Part shown: in pieces, positions 1-12,181 of the stretch
Layout: each line of letters opens with the position of its first letter
Numbering within the stretch: position 1 is the first letter of the stretch
From: Liolophura sinensis
Lineage: Eukaryota; Mollusca; Polyplacophora; Chitonida; Chitonidae
NCBI RefSeq assembly: GCF_032854445.1
Contig: NC_088302.1
Span: 14,937,338 to 15,001,337, forward strand
Reading direction: 5' to 3'
Length of the DNA: 64,000 bases
Position numbers and translations under genes: made by a program
Notes under the pieces: model-generated
The model's database searches: none
What the model was told of the DNA's origin: nothing
The model's input: the letters and a program-made list of their open reading frames with translations, nothing else

Positions 1-203
1 CGTTGATGATTCACCGATTATGTGTGACATGAATACAATTATCACACTTTCGTCGCTGATTCACCGATTATGTGTGACATGAATACAATTATCACACTTT
101 CGTCGCTGATTCACGGATTATGTGCATGTGTCATGGTATCAGTTATCAAACTTTCGTCGCTGATTCACGGATTATGTGTGACATTTTTCACACTTTCGCA
201 ACC
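1..203. repeat. 50-bp minisatellite, about 4 copies
   Basis: The segment TCACCGATTATGTGTGACAT recurs at 11 and 61 (exactly 50 bp apart), then in diverged form at 111 and 165 (TCACGGATTATGTG). The third unit is 54 bp long. The array runs off the left edge, so total copy number is unknown. A related piece (ATACAATTATCAC followed by GTCGTC) recurs near 310. Confidence 0.85.
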
Positions 204-204
204 T

Positions 205-302
205 GGGCATAATTTGGGCTCAGTCCGACTTCCTCCCAGCATGATTTTGGTCCTTACCGTATAAGTGAAATATTCTTGAGCACGGCGTAAAACACCGATC
301 GA
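205..302 (+). mobile_element. SINE family A, 3' fragment
   Basis: The 3' box TATAAGTGAAATATTCTTGA, followed by CACGGCGTAAAACACCGATC, matches the 3' end of the family A SINE seen in full at 40585-40851. The tRNA-like head is missing and the middle is degraded. Confidence 0.75.
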
Positions 303-1086
303 AAAATGAAATACAATTATCACGCTGTCGTCTCTGCATCCGGTAACATGCATCAATCCAGCAAAAGATCGTTTTCCTAACAGCGAATTTGTTACATGCA
401 ACAGACTTCCTAATCACCCTTGCTTTACTGTACACATAAAAGTCTTCAGAAGCCTATACTTTCGATAGCAAATGGCACTGCGGCCCGCATACTTCCGCCA
501 GGGGAGTTTCAGCCTGTAGGCATCATTAATTATTCCTGTTAAGCGTGTGTTTTCTTGATTCGACGTAAACGCATTTTCGGACCCGATTCATTCATTGACA
601 CAACATTACACGCGAGCAATAAGCAGTGCTAAAAACAGCTGTGTGCTTTTATCGAAACGAACAGGTAGCAGAAAGTCACTGTGCTATTAGACCGTACTGG
701 CGATAGCGAAAGAGGTCGAACAGCAAATGTAGCCTATGGTGTTGTTTCGTCTCAAAATGACCCCCCGATAACCTTTAACAAGTTTGTGCACTGAGTTATT
801 TTTTGCGGCAGTACTTCTCAGTCTACTGTGAAATAAATTTATTCCATACACCGCATATTTCTCATTACAGCCACATCCCAAGTTGTTTTGTACTTCCTAT
901 ATTTCAGCATCAGTAACTAAGGTGCTGGCCGTGGAATCTGATTGGACCATGAATCATGAATATTTATGAAGGAAAGTGCAGGGCTTTGAGTTAATATTGG
1001 CTCAGTAAATCAAGGTAGATGCTGATGGACACCATTAGCTTGATTAAATATGGACGGCAAAACAGGGTACTTAGACAGACTAAATT
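303..1086. other. Non-coding stretch, nothing recognised
   Basis: Only short open frames on both strands, without family similarity or a good splice context. No repeat structure was seen. Confidence 0.5.
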
Positions 1087-1252
1087 TTATTTATTTATTC
1101 ATTTATTTATTTGATATGTGTTTTACGCCTTACTCAAGAATATTTCACTTATACGACGGCGGCCAGCATTATGGTGGGAGGAAACCGAGAAGTGCCCAGG
1201 GGAAACCCACGCTCATCCGCAGGCTGCTTGCAGACCTTCCCACGGACGGGAC
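1087..1252 (-). mobile_element. SINE family A, 5'-truncated, minus orientation
   Basis: Read on the minus strand it carries the family A body (CTGCGGATGAGCGTGGGTTT, CCACCATAATGCTGGCCGCC) and the tail box TATAAGTGAAATATTCTTGA ending in an AAATAAATAAAT run. The tRNA-like head is absent. Confidence 0.85.
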
Positions 1253-1869
1253 AGACTAAATATATTGCTATCATACATGCATGATCTGCCCTTGAGACAT
1301 GTATGTATAGACGTTGATTAAATGGGTTACCGACAGATTTTTCTCTCACACAAGGTGGCGCTAGTGTGACATAGGACTTGCACGTCACAAGTCTTTTGTT
1401 GTGTGACGCAAAACATGTTGCGTGCTATGGTTTCATCTGTAATGCATTCGGTCTACCCACTGCGACGTCCCGCTGTTGACACTGCAGTGGAATGTCCAGC
1501 GTCACTGAAATGACATAATACGTTCGATTTTGGACTTCTGTCGGTATCCCATTGTATACCTGTAGGCCATAAGGCCTAAAAGATCCAATATGCCGGATCT
1601 CTACTTACTTGAGCGGATGTATTCTGCTGTGAATGGTGCCCATTCGGTCCGAGCATATGCTGTTGATCTGAGTAATGTGGTTGACGATTTTCTCACACAT
1701 AATTCTGTCCATGTAAGATTTTTGGTCGTCAAGTGGTACTTTTCTTAAAATGTCCACCACACTCCAAATTTTTACTGAAAAGAAATAATGATTGAGGACA
1801 AATATACAAGTATTATTTATAATTAGTTCATGTACGCCATGTTTAAACGTTTCTGGGATCCGTAAAATG
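1253..1869. other. Non-coding stretch, nothing recognised
   Basis: No frame with recognisable protein similarity and no clear repeat. Confidence 0.45.
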
Positions 1870-2065
1870 TAAGTCCTCAAAGGAAATCAGGCGTGCAGGC
1901 TCACTGAAGCATCGTGCCGAAGACACCAGACATGACACCCCACCCAGTCACATCATGCTGACACCAGGTCAGCCAGTGATGTTTCTTTGCTCTAGCCTCT
2001 TAGTGCTGAAGGCCAAGGGAGGAAGCAAAAAAATACCATCTTTAAAGTCTTGGTATTGATCGCCG
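1870..2065 (-). mobile_element. SINE family B, degraded copy, minus orientation
   Basis: The block ACCAGACATGACACCCCACC, then CAGTCACATCATGCTGACACC and GTTTCTTTGCTCTAGCCTCT, matches the copy at 27041-27362 and, inverted, the copy at 60359-60645. The tRNA-like head is not readable here. Confidence 0.7.
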
Positions 2066-2569
2066 ATATACCGACTCTGAGCGTCGTGGTCGTTCTAAAG
2101 GAACATAAAGGACATTTTACGTTAGAAAAGTGAACTTAATAATTGCACGTATGCGATTAGCCACTACAGGTGTCAGCCATCATGGCGGCGTCTCGTTTTG
2201 GCAGAGACTGTTGCGCGTGTGTTGCACATGTTGCACGCAACTGGTAATTGTCAACATATTCCGTTTCAGAACTCCAAATTTCTTAATAAATTTCTAAATA
2301 CGCTAGTCAGAAAAAATGTCTGACGGAATATTCCCATACCAATTTATGCATTTAAAGCTTGGCGAAGATATATCTGTTATTATTTGCACCAAAGTTCTCT
2401 CTTCTGGATTTTACCTGGGAGGAAAATAGGTCTAGCTTTACTGATTGAGCCCGAGTGATATGTCGTTTCTATTTGTGCCATAGGAAAACACTTACACCAA
2501 CCTCAACTCGTCGGATCTAAATCGCTGTGTTTTAAACGGGCCCTCTACCTGCAAAATATCGACAGAAAA

Positions 2570-2870
2570 ATGCCTGCGTCGACTTTAAAAACCCGACGTC
2601 GCCTTTTAAGTCTCTTGAGTTTTGCAGGTTGAGATCATGTTTAAACTTCCACGACGTCGATGTTTAAGATCCAATTAAACTGAATACCTAGTTTAAAGAT
2701 GTAAATGGCAAATCGTAAATTTTTTAAAAATAAGATGTCGTCTAAACCTCCTAATTTCGACATCGACATTTTAGCAGAGGAAAGGGCATCGTGCTTTAAA
2801 AGGAGATTTTGAGTTTTAAACGGGGCTTTAAGGTTCAAAAAATGCTTTAGGTCCGTCGAGTTTTAAGGGT
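2570..2870. repeat. Cryptic repeat of a GTCG...TTTAA motif
   Basis: A pattern of the form (A)CGTCG, two or three bases, TTTAA recurs irregularly near 2577, 2597, 2650, 2735, 2757, 2787 and 2855. It is imperfect, with no fixed period. No coding potential was recognised. Confidence 0.45.
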
Positions 2871-3594
2871 TGATACAAGTGCTTTTTCATGCCACGAACA
2901 GATCAGCATACAAAGAACACCTGTTAAAAGGAGCGGAGTACACAGAAGCAGTCCCGATCACCACTTCATGGCAAGAAATGGTTCTGCCCACTTTGGCCTT
3001 GAGTTTTTAACCTCTGCATGTCAGGAACGAGGATCAATTCTCGTGTAGAATCTTTTGAGATAAATTCCCCGATATTTGCTTTCGACATCGCTAATTGGTG
3101 GCATTATGGGTAGCTCATCTTGACCATGAGCTACAGCAAAGTCGGAACGTGCCATTGAGAGTCTCGTTAGGGACGTGATTATCGTGTGAAAGGACAGAGT
3201 GATTTGACACATCAGAGGGAACCTGATCTAATGCAAAGGTTTGGTTTGGAAATCGTACCAAAGAATTGTGTGTCGTTAATTACACCCACAAGTAATTGTG
3301 ACCACCTTAAATTGCCAATTATATTTGGAGGTGAGTAATTAGCATAGCGGCAACATCAAAGGGTTTTTTTCTGGAAAACGATCTGGTAAGGGTAAACAGT
3401 TCAGTATTGATTGAAGTTCGATGACTTATGTAAGAAAATTGCCAGGAATTATCATTGCAACGATTATGCAACGCTAAATGCCGAGATAATTACAAACCTG
3501 TGTTGAATATTAATCCTCGTTTCTGACATGCTCTATCCAATTATAACGATTTTAAAGGATTTACCAGAGGCTGTTCACAAAAATGCAGATAAAT
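2871..3594. other. 3' flank of the DUF4239-like gene; nothing else seen
   Basis: This lies downstream of the minus-strand stop at 3595 and would hold its 3' UTR. I could not find a canonical AATAAA on the minus strand close to the stop. Confidence 0.4.
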
Positions 3595-4244
3595 TTAGTT
3601 TTTACATTCACCTTTAATGTTCTCCTTTGGCGGAAATTTTAAGTCGCATAAATCTCGTTGCTCAATTTGGAGAATCATAAAGACAATTTCCGCTTTAATG
3701 GCTCTGTAAATCTCCAGTCTATCTTCCAGCGACGGCAGACTTATCTTGCTGGTCAGGGTAGCAATTTGGTCAATCTTGCTGAGCTCTTCGGTCACGTGGA
3801 CAAGGACTTCGTGTTGTTTGGATAAGGCTTGTTGAAAGGCAAATCCAAAAGAGGTGGCGTAGACAAGACCGGCGGGGCTGAGAAAACAAGCAATGGCGTC
3901 GTTGATGTCCGGGAATAAGGAGGTGGGCCACAACGCCTGAACCAGAGGCTCGTACAGGTATATTGTGATGGGACATAGGGCTAAAGAGATTAGCGCCGGT
4001 GCAGCAATCCGCAACAGTTCCTTGGGCTTGTTGTAAAACGTCCTCAGACTTGCCAGAATCTCGATGTCGGTAGCTGTCATAAATGGCGGCTGTTCCGGAA
4101 GTTCTTTGGTGTTGTCTTGCGTAATCAAGGCAGGCCGTACCTTGAATACCGACCTCATCTTGGCTTTGGTTAGACCCGAGACCCAGACTCGACGGTACGA
4201 CTTCTTGCAGGGCTGGTATCGAGCAATCACCAGCCATAGCAACG
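3595..4244 (-). CDS. Terminal exon of a membrane protein resembling DUF4239/bestrophin-like proteins
   Basis: An open frame of about 215 codons follows a good minus-strand acceptor (TTGTCTTTTCACAG, AG at 4246-4245) and ends in a stop at 3595. No ATG lies at its 5' end, so the first exon or exons lie at higher coordinates and were not found. Two hydrophobic segments are visible: one around LLRIAAPALISLALCPITIY and one around CFLSPAGLVYATSFGFAF. The latter is followed by QQALSKQHEVLVHVTEELSK, a glycine/phenylalanine-rich membrane helix followed by an E-rich helix, as in the DUF4239 family, whose function is unknown. The N-terminal LLWLVIARY may be the end of another membrane segment encoded upstream. 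The family call is by eye and tentative; that this is a real exon is more certain. An alternative donor (AAAG/GTGAAT) near 3605 could extend the protein into another exon. Confidence 0.6.
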
Positions 4245-5455
4245 CTGTGAAAAGACAACAGGAATCAGTTGTTATTCTTATATATTTCTATGATTTTGTT
4301 AAAGCAAGGCAAGGATTCTAGAAAAGTTTTAGATCTGGATTTAGTGGTTTACCTTTTAATTACAAGTTTGTTCCAGAAGCTTTGGCCGTTTAGAAAGTTT
4401 CAGAAAATGCATATTTAACTGTAGTATTTAGTCCCAGAAATTAGGGGAAAGGGTGAACAATGGCAAAATAATTGTAGAATGATCAAGTCCCCAAGAAACA
4501 GTAAATTAGTATTAAATCATACAGGATTCAATTTGTACCATACAATAAAGACAAATATTTGTCCAAACTTGTGTGGATGTGTTTGCATGGCTCACGACCC
4601 CAAATCTGGTACAAACTTAATGTCCAAAATTTATTTATATTTCATTCATATATATAACGCAGTACTAAAGTATATTTTGTATATACTATACAGCAGACAC
4701 ACGTGGGTGGAGGAGTGCCCTGAGCAAGAGAAACCTCTTGTAAATAACCGACAAACTTTCTTGACGCTGATTTTTACTCGCATGTAGAGCTAGCTCAATG
4801 CATGTTGTACTAGTGGACGACATCTTCAAAGAATTTCAAGCCCGCCCCCGTAAGAGGCCCTACAAGTGGTGGCAACCCCTTATTGCCAGCAGTGAGAACC
4901 GTGGAGATATCGAAATCTCGAGAGCTATTATAACGAAATACATACTCTCAAAAAACTAATCCGTTAAATTTAAAAGAAAGTCTCTTGTCCAAATGATGCT
5001 AGAATGTTTTCTGTGATTGTAACAAATTATTCTGCTAAATATAACACAGATACTTTATCAGTTCATCGTAAAGATTGTATTAGACTAACAGGATAATATG
5101 TTGAATATGACGCAGTATTATCTTATACTAGCAGAATGCATTATAGCACCACTCAGACAACACACTTAATGTTAAAATTAACAGGATATTTTTTTGAGCG
5201 TTGTAGTTCCGAGAATATTGATTCAGGTTTTATAGCACCGATAGCTGGAATGCCATACAATGGTACAATAGGGAATTGCATAAATTAGACCATATACACG
5301 TGTTTGTTGCCATGACGGTCTCAAAGGATGTATTGTTTAAGCTCATAGGGATTACTGTATTGTCAAGTATTACTGACATAATTGCGTCATGATGCTATGA
5401 CAAAGGACAACAGAGAACAACGAGCAACGCGCTCTTTACACATCTGGGAAAGAGG
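4245..5455. other. Upstream of the DUF4239-like exon; no exon recognised
   Basis: The missing 5' exons of the minus-strand gene should lie here or further right, but no frame with similar membrane segments was recognised. Confidence 0.4.
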
Positions 5456-5640
5456 TCCTACCGAATATATGGTAAATGTTTATATTCTGACTTTGATACG
5501 AAGTGGTATATGCAGATGGAAAAGAACTCATACTGGCCAAAAAGATATGACCTATTATTTGGTAAATGTATAGGCATGTATTCTCAATTTGATACAAAGT
5601 GGTACGTGCAGATGGGAAAGAGCTCATACTGACCAAAAAA
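5456..5640. repeat. Two-copy direct repeat, about 90-96 bp
   Basis: GGTAAATGT at 5471 recurs at 5561. GATACGAAGTGG at 5495 recurs as GATACAAAGTGG at 5591, and each is followed by a GCAGATGGRAAAGARCTCATACTG block. The copies differ by small indels. Confidence 0.8.
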
Positions 5641-8340
5641 ACAACAACTCCGTATTAACATATTTCTTTCTTTCGGACTTTTGGCAACCTAGCAGTACTT
5701 TAGATTAAAAGAGCAACAAACTATTCCAACATAATCCTCAAATTATCGCTGTTGTTTACATTGACTAAAATATTAAACTTGACATATCGTCCAAAGAACA
5801 GATACCGTCGCTGTGTAAACTACGGATGCACCATTTTCATTTGTTGCTGTACCATAGCCTTGCAGAAAGAAGCAATATTAATGTGTTCTCTGTGATACAG
5901 AGGCATAACACGGCGTGCGTAAATGACAAGCCGTCAGAAACTACATACAACTGCTCATTTAAAAGATAACAGCTAACCACTATAGGCCATGGTGGCCTCT
6001 GTTCACATATTAATGGAAATTCGGCATGGTTATTCCAGTTTTGATACAAAACCATACAAAATTACGTATATAGCCATGTATATCGAGTATGTAAAACTAA
6101 GGACATGATGAATGTCCACTAAAAACTATAACAGACTGAGGCCTTTTATCCCATGAACCAAAAAGGGAGTGGCCGTACATTGGCAGATTCTGAAGAATGC
6201 ATGACTATTGGTTTGAAAAGATTGCATAGATGACTGCACTTGCACTGACGTCTAGACGTGCTGTATGATTACTGTGAAGTCATGATTTATACATATTGGT
6301 GAAGTTCATCTTGCTTTGATATAGATCTCTACAACAATATGGCCTGAAGAAAATCTACATTTGCAACTAGCAGAATCGATCGTCTGAATGGTTTGATGAA
6401 TAGAAAAAGTGCAGACTCTTATGTTGGCAATCAATGACGATTAAACCATCATTATGACTGTAACATTGAACAATCGACTGTCCATTTTGAAAGAGGATAG
6501 CATAAAGAAAAAACACGCGTAAAGTTCAATGACATGTTAATGGCCGAGAAATACATTAGGGCCTCAAAGAGTTCAGCTATGCCTAGTGGAATTGGGGTAA
6601 GTCGGATATGATGTAGTATTGAGAAAGCACTTCACCCGCCATCTTCAATCGCGGCAAAGGATACGGTGAAATTTGACCAAAGTTTACACTGCAGTACTGA
6701 GTGTGCCACTTTCTGTACATCTGACACACCGCTCTAATCCCACTGTTTGATTATTCGTCGATAGCTTTTACCGAAGTGTCCGTTTGCAACAGAGAAACGG
6801 TTCGATATCTCATGTATCGCTGCATGACCGGCTACTCTAGAATATTAAACACGGTTATATTATTGGTATCCCCAATTTAGATTATTGAAACAACCGAAAA
6901 TGCTGAATGTACCCAAGTGAGAGTTAGGTGAGGCTGAGTCTTTGATTAGCGTGCGACAAATAAAAAACGCCTTACATCTTTAGCACGATTGTTGTAATCT
7001 AGGTCGAAGTTGCAACGGCATGGACCAAAACCTGCCAACGACAAACACTATAGCTCTCCATTAGGCAATCTCCAATGAACCTGATTGACCCGTGAACCAT
7101 GAAGGTTTCGGGCTCGAAGCCAGCTTGTGTTGGTTTATCTGAAGGTTTGGTCAGGAGGTACAATTGCACTACGTAGGGCGGTAATTTTTTCGGGATCTGC
7201 CGATTTCTTCCATCCACTATTTATGAGAACCTCAATTAAGATAAGCCTCCCCTACCTGTAGGATATAAACCACCGATCCTTGGCAAGTTTTTGATGAGCT
7301 TACCCACGTCTATGTGGTATATCGACATGAATGTTATACTGGCAGAAGTCAGGTAGGCTTTTACGAAGATAAAACTCACCAAATTGGCTGGCTAAAAGAA
7401 TTAGACTATAGTGGTATTGGACGGATCTGTAACTATCGGGTGGAAAACGATGCCATTGTTAGATTTTTAGGATGTGCATCCATGATGTGAAGATGAATGT
7501 GCTGTAACATAGTGGATGAAATGAATTTTCTCCGAAGAGAGCAAACCCTGTAATGCTGAACCTAATTTCGGTAAATTTTGGAGCAATGCAGTGTTTTGTG
7601 TTCGGCAATGTTTGTCTCCCGGAGAAAGAAGTCGGTCCGAATGTAGCGCCTAACCGTATCTCTCGAAATGCGATTTCTTACCAAGCAGCTATAGTGAGAA
7701 CAGACAACACTGAAAATTTTTTGTAGAGAAACATAATTTGACCGGTATTTTATAAACTATCGGTAAGTATTGTGCTGGTTTACATGCCCAAATAGAAGAA
7801 AACCTTACAGAGATGCTTAAACAAACCGCGACAGTACACTCTAAAAATGGATCTACGTCGGTAAATCGGTGACAATTTTCACCACCTCAGAAATACTCTC
7901 ATAATACTCCGCTTTGCTTTCAGGCTCCCAAAACAGTGAAATATGTTCCGTGGCATGCACGTGCAGTGGGCGTGAGGTACATTAGTAAGCACACCCAAAT
8001 GTCTTACATTTGCTCAAGATCACAGGCAATGTGTAAGACCTATAGTGTTTGCTTATGTGTATTTGTATTTGTGTCATAACATTTACCATTTGCCTCTTCG
8101 CCATGATGTCTTTTTGCAGTATTGTCGATCATTCGTATATTTGCAATGATTCGCATAATTATGGTATTTACTTATGGTGAAAAGCAAATATTTGTCACGT
8201 CGTTTTGCACCATGTAAGCCATTTGTTTTATTTTGGTTCCAATCTAGTACACTTGCAGGATGTACTCAAGAGCTAGTACAGGTGGGCCAAGACATGCAAG
8301 TTTCAGATGTTTCTTCAATCATTGCACATCCAGGACAATA
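5641..8340. other. Non-coding stretch, nothing recognised
   Basis: Only frames of about 70 codons occur (for example minus 5837-6055 and 6999-7217), without recognisable domains. No clear repeats. Confidence 0.4.
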
Positions 8341-8520
8341 CGTCTAAACAAGCGTAATTTGACTGTGGTATTTTTTTTATCTCATTAATTCAATCCATTA
8401 CAATTAAATCTAGGCGTGCCTTTTTATGTGCCCCTAAACGAGCGTAATTTGACTATAGTATTTTTTTTATCTCATTGCTTTAGTTAGTTACAATTGAATC
8501 TAAGGGCTGTTTTTTAAGTG
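8341..8520. repeat. 90-bp tandem duplication
   Basis: AGCGTAATTTGACT at 8351 recurs at 8441, exactly 90 bp later. Both are followed by a T-run, ATCTCATT and then ATTACAATTAAATCTA or a close variant. Confidence 0.85.
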
Positions 8521-10719
8521 TAATTCATTAATCAATATACCATTGCGATAGTTTTAAAACGCATGCTGAAGTAGTCTCATTAGCAAACTATGAGATTGAT
8601 GCATCATTTGATGGGCTGTTCTGTTGAAAAATTATTTTCTGATTGGATGACTCACTGATTGATTTATCAAAACCTGCTGCTATCTCATGATGTTATAACC
8701 CAGTAACATATATACATAAACTGGCATGGAATCTAAAACAAGCATCCAGTGTTACATGAAATAAATTGGGAGTTTAATTGCGTGTTGATTTTTATTTTAC
8801 TGTCACCTTATCGGTTCCTTATTACGGATGAATAGTGAGCATTACGTCGAATGGTTTGGAATGGACTTCAAGAGCTGTCATATATAACCTTGGAGAATAG
8901 CTGACGGCTTCGAAAACCATGTATAGAAAATGTTCTCATATCTGCAGAGTTTGCATAGTCTATTGTCCATATGGGCAACAAAAACGTTTTTGAAGAGCAC
9001 GATCGAAATAACTCCGAAAAATGATGTAATGTACATAACTAATTCGGCTTAATTCAAACCATTATCAAGACATAAGACAGGTAATGTTACTAAGGACTGT
9101 AATACACATTGAGGCGTATTAACCATCAGCCATGTTACACAAAAGAACCGCAAAAAGCAAGAAATACACATACAAATAAGAAGTGGATTGGGCGGGGGGG
9201 GGGGGGTGATAAAGCAATGTGAAGAGAAACATTAGCTGAATACATATATTTGTTTCCCAGTATACACATAGTCCACAGCACATTCTAGTTTCTTTGATTT
9301 TATTGACATGGTTTCGAGCCTACACAATACAGTGACTTGCTTTTTCAATGATTGTTCTGTTCCAAAATAAAGTTTGTATTATAGATCTGGTGAATAGGTT
9401 TGGGTAAGCTTGGGATTGTCATCAAGTAGTTAAAAGGTTCGCAGTGGTGGGTTTAAATAGGAATGCAAAAAAGCTCGTCGTAGTATGTGAAGTAATACGA
9501 AAACCCCGAAAGCCGTGCAATTTTGCCTTTTTCACGTTTTGTCAATGTAATAATCGGGTGATTTCTGAAGGTGGTATTGACACTGGGAAAATCGATTGAA
9601 ATAAACGCATTTTAACCAGAATGACAATGTAGTGTGCCATAAAAAAGACTTGACATGATGGTGTTGACAAAGCCCAGGTAGAAGCACGTAAAAAACAGAA
9701 ACTGGTGTGACCCGACACTGTAAAGCTATGATATCGATTACAGGTTATTCCTTTATGATTAATAATTACAATTTGATGTTACCCGTCGCGTCCTGTCGCC
9801 TCTTTTGATTATCTGTTATTATGATCGATGTAATGTAAACCCTAAAAAAAGAACTTACATAATACACCACATAAGCGATAATATTCAGTTTTAGACAAAT
9901 CCAAATTCTTTACATAACTGCCAGCCTATGACCACTGAAAGCTGCCTTTATAGCTTTGCCCTCAGTTCACGAATATTAATTTTCCAGACCAGGTTGAACT
10001 TATATGTCCAGTTAATTAACTGAATTATTGATTTATTAAGTAATCACTGAGTTCAAGTTTAAGAGTTTTCAAGAGTTTGAAGTATTAATGGTCTAAACTG
10101 ATTGTGTTTTTGTACGCTAACGTCATGGAGTTCCGTTTTGTTGCACAGATTAATATTTTCATAAAATCGGTGTAAGGCAGAAATCAAAACTGTTTAAATA
10201 TCTTTAATATAACGTCATACAACGAGTTCAGTTTGCGGAGTTAACGAGTCTATAATGTCCTGTGTGTCTCACTGTGAGTTAGTTACGACACAAAGGGTAC
10301 AACTGTAAAGACTTACGTCACTGACATTTTCTGCTTTTTTAAGGAAACCGGATATTCTCTCATACTCCCAGGCGCAAGAAAAAGCAAAAACTATAATTGT
10401 ATCCAGTCTGACTTTCCAAAACTACTTCCGCTACGAATCCGATTAATGACACATCATCTCGAGTATTAGACCCGTTAAAATAGTAAAACTCCAACAGCTG
10501 ACTTATAATTTGTACTATAAAGTAAAATTTGAAGGAAATTTCACATAGAAATGAACACTAGGAGAAAGGTTGAAAACTGTTCCTGTGAATACGTTGGCTA
10601 ACTTATTTCAGGTTTTTCACTGAAGTAACAGCAGTCAATGGCTACATTATAAAGTGTTCACTTTGCGCCATATTGCTCAAAGTATACATGAACGATACAA
10701 ACCATAGACAGACACATGG
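8521..10719. other. Non-coding stretch with a poly-G run
   Basis: No gene recognised. A run of about 14 G (interrupted at its left by one C) lies near 9191-9207. The remainder is AT-rich unique-looking sequence. Confidence 0.45.
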
Positions 10720-10825
10720 AATTAACTTGACCTTGGGGTCTTTTATACAGGGGAAAGAGGTCCTCAGATGGTCTGTACATGAATCAAACTGAGTCAATAT
10801 GTTAAGTAATCGTAATAAAGATTTA

Positions 10826-10990
10826 CTAACAGTTAATAAAATAGTTGTGACCTGTGGGTTTGCTTTGGGGAGTTGGATAATACGCGCACATGATATAAAT
10901 GGTAGTCAGAAGGAATTTACCTGACCTTGAGATTAACTCTTCAACAGACGATCAACAGATGTTTGATATGAAATAAACCGAGTCGGTATA
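10826..10990. repeat. Dispersed direct repeat, copy 1
   Basis: ATAGTTGTGACCTGTGGGTT, GTAGTCAGAAGGAATTTACC and TGACCTTGAGATTAACTCTT are repeated in order at 11571-11735, about 745 bp away. A shorter related piece precedes it at 10727-10825 (GACCTTGGGGTC, AATCGTAATAAAGATTTACT). Confidence 0.75.
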
Positions 10991-11424
10991 TAGGGGAATC
11001 GTGATAAATATTTATTATTTATACATCAGTGAAATCCCAGTATTTCCTTCATTGATAAAAATGATATCTTCACTAGTTGGATATCACTTTTGTTATTACA
11101 TTTTGCTATTACACTGCTGGAGACTTTGACCCGTGCACTTCCGCGCAATATATAGTTCGTCACAAAAGAGGTAGAAATTCTTCATGTGCTTAATTTACGT
11201 AAACACCTATATTACATAAGCATTAAGCGCCATTATAGAATGTATAATCACTTACAGACAGCGTTTAAAACTGTAAAAAGGTTTTTTGAGCGATATTGCA
11301 GCGCGCATGAACAGAATCAGAAATACGACGAAGATGGCACAGAGCTTATTTTTTCACGGATGCAACAGATAAACTGACACGCATTTATATACATGTAGAG
11401 AAAATATCAGGATATGAAAAATAA

Positions 11425-11573
11425 ATAGAATATTGCACAGTGAAAGTTGAATACCATAAATATTGTTCTCTTGAAAGGTAGAAATAATAAGCCACGAAAC
11501 GCGAATCATTTCCACCTCTCACTCGAACAATATTTATGGTATTCAACCTTCACTGTGCAATATCCTCTATTTA
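11425..11573. mobile_element. Hairpin MITE-like element
   Basis: Arms 11431-11468 and 11525-11562 are inverted copies, 38 bp with one mismatch (TATTGCACAGTGAAAGTTGA against TATTGCACAGTGAAGGTTGA). The complementarity continues imperfectly inward (AGGTAGAAAT against AGGTGGAAAT), leaving a small loop. No coding capacity. It lies between the direct repeats at 10826 and 11571. Confidence 0.8.
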
Positions 11574-11735
11574 CTAACTGTTATTGAAACAGTTGTGAAC
11601 TGTGGGTTAGCTTTGGAATGTTGGATACTACAAGCAAATGGTATATGTCGTAGTCAGAAGGAATTTAGCTGACCTTGAGATTAACTGTTCAATAGACTGT
11701 CAACAGATGTTCTGTATGGAACAAACCTGGTTAGT
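11571..11735. repeat. Dispersed direct repeat, copy 2
   Basis: Matches 10826-10990 in order (CAGTTGTGAACTGTGGGTTA, GTAGTCAGAAGGAATTTAGC, TGACCTTGAGATTAACTGTT). Confidence 0.75.
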
Positions 11736-11973
11736 GCTGGAGAACTGTAGTAAGGCTTTCCTGAACGGCTAATTAGTGCTGTAGATATTGTTCATACGTT
11801 CACATGTTTGTAGGGTTACAATATACTATATCGAGATGCAATCAATAAGGTGTCTAACGGTAAATCGGTGAACGACACTTTGGGCTGAACCAACGAGGTA
11901 AGAGAACACACAAATACCATTAATAACAATACAACTAGTGTATCGCCATGAGAGCAAAATGTCAAGGGTCAAA

Positions 11974-11979
11974 TTTATT
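11974..11979 (-). promoter_or_regulatory. Candidate polyadenylation signal AATAAA
   Basis: The minus strand reads CAATAAATTT, about 200 bp downstream of the stop codon at 12182-12184, a suitable distance for the SEPN-repeat gene. No other support. Confidence 0.45.
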
Positions 11980-12181
11980 GGCGTCAAACATATTATACAC
12001 AATCCTGACGTAACTGATTGCTACTTGAGCCACAACATCTGCTCGACTGGAAGGGGTTTTTAGTTTCAGATTTTAGCACCATCTGTCAAACAGGTGTAAA
12101 CCAGCAATATCTGCATTCGTTCTTTGCGAACAAAACTGTTTCCACACGACAGTTTTCACACTGAAACCCTGACATTGAGGC

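Noticed and set aside
2182..2243. Possible first exon ATGGCGGCGTCTCG... with a donor CTG/GTAATT
   Set aside because: The context is attractive (CpG-rich, Kozak-like), but only 20 codons and no downstream exon could be linked to it.
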